Source of the DNA: Gemmatimonadota bacterium
GTDB taxonomy: Bacteria > JAAXHH01
DNA: 64,000 nt
Assembly: GCA_009838645.1 (NCBI GenBank)
Contig: VXRC01000004.1
Location: 62,001-126,000, forward strand
Direction of reading: 5' to 3'
Positions 62,405 through 64,000 of the stretch are shown one piece after another. The number at the start of each line of letters is the position of its first letter. Positions within the stretch are counted from its first letter, which is position 1. The notes beneath the pieces were generated by a model. That model saw only the letters and a list, made by a program, of their open reading frames with translations, was not told the origin of the DNA and did not search any database. A program made the position numbers and the translations under genes.

Positions 62405-64000
62405 ATGAAGTTGAATGGACTGGCCGGATACAGGCAACTGGTGAGGGTATTCGTGATCGGATGCATCGCGGCCGCCGGAGCGATGATCGGTCTGGAAGCC
62501 AGGGCCCAGGCCCTGCAGTTGAGCGGCATCGTCATCGATGGGAAAGATCCCATACCGGATGTCCGCGTGCGGGAACACGGGAAGCCGGATTTCGTGCTTA
62601 CCGATTCCGAGGGAAGGTTTACCCTGAACATCATTGAAGAACCCGTGCAGCATTACGCGGTAACGGCAGGCAAGGAAGGCTGGTTGAACGGCGGGGTCAT
62701 GATAGATCCCAAAACATCATATACGACGATCGTATTGCAAAAAGTACCCGAAGAGAAAGACGACGCCTATAATTTCATCACCCCCCACAAATCGCTGGTC
62801 GATCTTCGCGAGGATCCGGAAGAGTTGGAACGACTGCGCACGCAATCCCACACGGGCTTCGAAGAGGGGTGCAACCTCTGCCATTTCGAACCGACCTGTT
62901 ACCTCTGCCATCGAGATCTCTACGATCAGTGGAATACTTCCCAGCACGCGAAAGGCGTGACCAATCCGTGGACGTTGAACCTGTACGACGGTACGGACGC
63001 GGACGGGAATGAAAACGTGGGACCTGGTTTCCGGCTGGATTTTCCCGACGAAGCCGGAGAGTGCGCCGATTGCCACGCTCCGTCGGCCGCCGTGCAAGCG
63101 CCGGGTCATACCGACCTGAAGGTCGTGTACAACCGTTCGCTGGCCTATCCGACCGTTCAGGACTACAAGACGCTCGAACGCATGGAGTACGAAAAAATGG
63201 CCGGTTCGGTCGACGCTGCGGGGATACATTGCGATTTCTGCCACAAGATTCAGCACGTGGAGGTCAATGACCATGCGGGCGTGAACGGATCGATCACTCT
63301 GAACCTGGTGGCTATGGAAGAGGAAAGGCAGGCCCGGCTCATCAAGGGGAAGTTCCCGCCGATCTTCGTCTACGGACCCTATGACGACGTCATCAACTTC
63401 ACCCCCTTGCCGGGTTCAACCAACACCTCGCCCATGGTGGCGAGCTACAATCCGCAATACACGAGCAGCGACTACTGCTCCGCCTGCCACCAGCACAAGA
63501 ACAAGCACGGCCTTCCATTCATGGATACGTACCGGGAATGGAAGGAGAGTCCCTATTCCGCCATGGGCATCGAGTGCCAGGACTGCCACATGGAGCCCGA
63601 TTCCGATGGTTTCACCTTTGGTTCTTTCGTGAACGGCGACGCGGAGAAGTTCTGGACACCCATCGGATACCGGGATCCGACCACCGTTAAGACGCACGGG
63701 TTCCCCGGGGCCACGGAAGAACTCCTGCCGAACGCCGCCACCCTGGCCATCGACGCCGTTGTTGCAGGCGGCCTGCTGACGGTGACCGTGGACGTGCGCA
63801 ACGTCAATACCGGCCATCACATCCCGTCGGGAATCACCATCAGGAACATGCTGTTGCTCGTCACCCCCGTACTGGCGAGTGGCGATACCCTGCGTTACGT
63901 GGGGGACCAGCGCGTACCGACCTACGGCGGCGAAGGCGACCTGGCCGAAGGAAACTACGCGGGCTACCCGGGCAAGGGATTCGCCCTGGTCTTCGGTGAC
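62405..64000 (+). CDS. Exported multiheme cytochrome c, partial
   Basis: 532 codons without a stop, running off the right edge. GGGGAA precedes the ATG at 62405. A signal peptide (cleavage near ARA|QA, 34) leads to a carboxypeptidase regulatory-like domain (about 38-112), then six C-x-x-C-H haem motifs: CNLCH (156), CYLCH (165), CADCH (220), CDFCH (276), CSACH (358) and CQDCH (391). Extra His residues could be sixth ligands. It resembles large extracytoplasmic cytochromes used in electron transfer. It lies just after the PorV terminator, on the same strand as the surface cassette. Confidence 0.92.
   Translation, partial: MKLNGLAGYRQLVRVFVIGCIAAAGAMIGLEARAQALQLSGIVIDGKDPIPDVRVREHGKPDFVLTDSEGRFTLNIIEEPVQHYAVTAGKEGWLNGGVMIDPKTSYTTIVLQKVPEEKDDAYNFITPHKSLVDLREDPEELERLRTQSHTGFEEGCNLCHFEPTCYLCHRDLYDQWNTSQHAKGVTNPWTLNLYDGTDADGNENVGPGFRLDFPDEAGECADCHAPSAAVQAPGHTDLKVVYNRSLAYPTVQDYKTLERMEYEKMAGSVDAAGIHCDFCHKIQHVEVNDHAGVNGSITLNLVAMEEERQARLIKGKFPPIFVYGPYDDVINFTPLPGSTNTSPMVASYNPQYTSSDYCSACHQHKNKHGLPFMDTYREWKESPYSAMGIECQDCHMEPDSDGFTFGSFVNGDAEKFWTPIGYRDPTTVKTHGFPGATEELLPNAATLAIDAVVAGGLLTVTVDVRNVNTGHHIPSGITIRNMLLLVTPVLASGDTLRYVGDQRVPTYGGEGDLAEGNYAGYPGKGFALVFGD

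Overview
The window is GC-rich, gene-dense bacterial chromosome. The cell envelope is of the two-membrane type: there is a TamB-like protein with an Omp85/TamA-like partner, a TonB-dependent receptor, a PorV/UPF0164-type outer-membrane protein and a secreted protein with a type IX-like C-terminal tail. That combination suggests the FCB superphylum; a candidate-phylum relative such as Latescibacterota or a Gemmatimonadota-like lineage would fit. This is inference: there is no rRNA gene in the window and no search was possible. No insertion sequence, prophage, CRISPR array or rRNA operon was seen. Three tRNA genes are present.

Layout. 1-1969 (minus): phoH-ybeY-corC-like operon behind a consensus promoter. 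1966-3666 (minus): DUF402 protein, thioredoxin-like protein, nitroreductase. 3702-8720: an iron(II) locus with a DtxR-family regulator, feoA, a PepSY membrane protein, feoB and a FeoB-associated Cys-rich protein, plus a candidate small RNA on the opposite strand and a 22-codon PepSY-derived relic that bridges pepSY and feoB. 8876-19649 (plus): an ACT/ACT/GlnE-type nucleotidyltransferase fusion, tamB, a tamA-like Omp85 gene, and a sugar-hydrolase-like barrel protein. 19694-21858 (minus): larC N-terminal half, 3-hexulose-6-phosphate synthase and isomerase (RuMP enzymes). 21939-24738 (minus): an exported globin-like protein without the proximal His, two tandem Cof-type phosphatases, tRNA-Val and tRNA-Met. 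24826-36924 (minus): dnaG, thioredoxin-like, mutS2, cvpA, yqeY, rpsU, HIT, rsmE, prmA, dnaJ, grpE, hrcA; dnaK is absent from the cluster. 37094-45635 (plus): CDP-alcohol phosphatidyltransferase, ctpA, tRNA-Leu, tig-clpP-clpX-lon. 45708-48536 (minus): tsaE, serS, a TIGR02757 protein. 48604-50764 (plus): holA, rsgA. 50772-54187 (minus): a conserved hypothetical, dacB, thrC. 54247-64000 (plus): a long leader with a perfect sigma-54 (-24/-12) promoter match, then a TonB-dependent receptor, a large secreted protein, a PorV-like protein, a terminator and a multiheme cytochrome c that runs off the edge.

Two themes stand out. First, short GC-rich tandem repeats, most with units that are multiples of 9 bp (9, 18, 27) around a GGTC/GGTT core, occur at about twenty places. 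They lie in intergenic DNA and inside conserved housekeeping proteins (YbeY, FeoB, HPS, DnaG, MutS2, GrpE, TsaE) as in-frame loop, linker or tail insertions. Second, the iron locus and the right-hand surface cassette both carry unusual control elements: a small RNA candidate and coupled relic ORF in the first, and a sigma-54 promoter with a leader of about 270 nt in the second.
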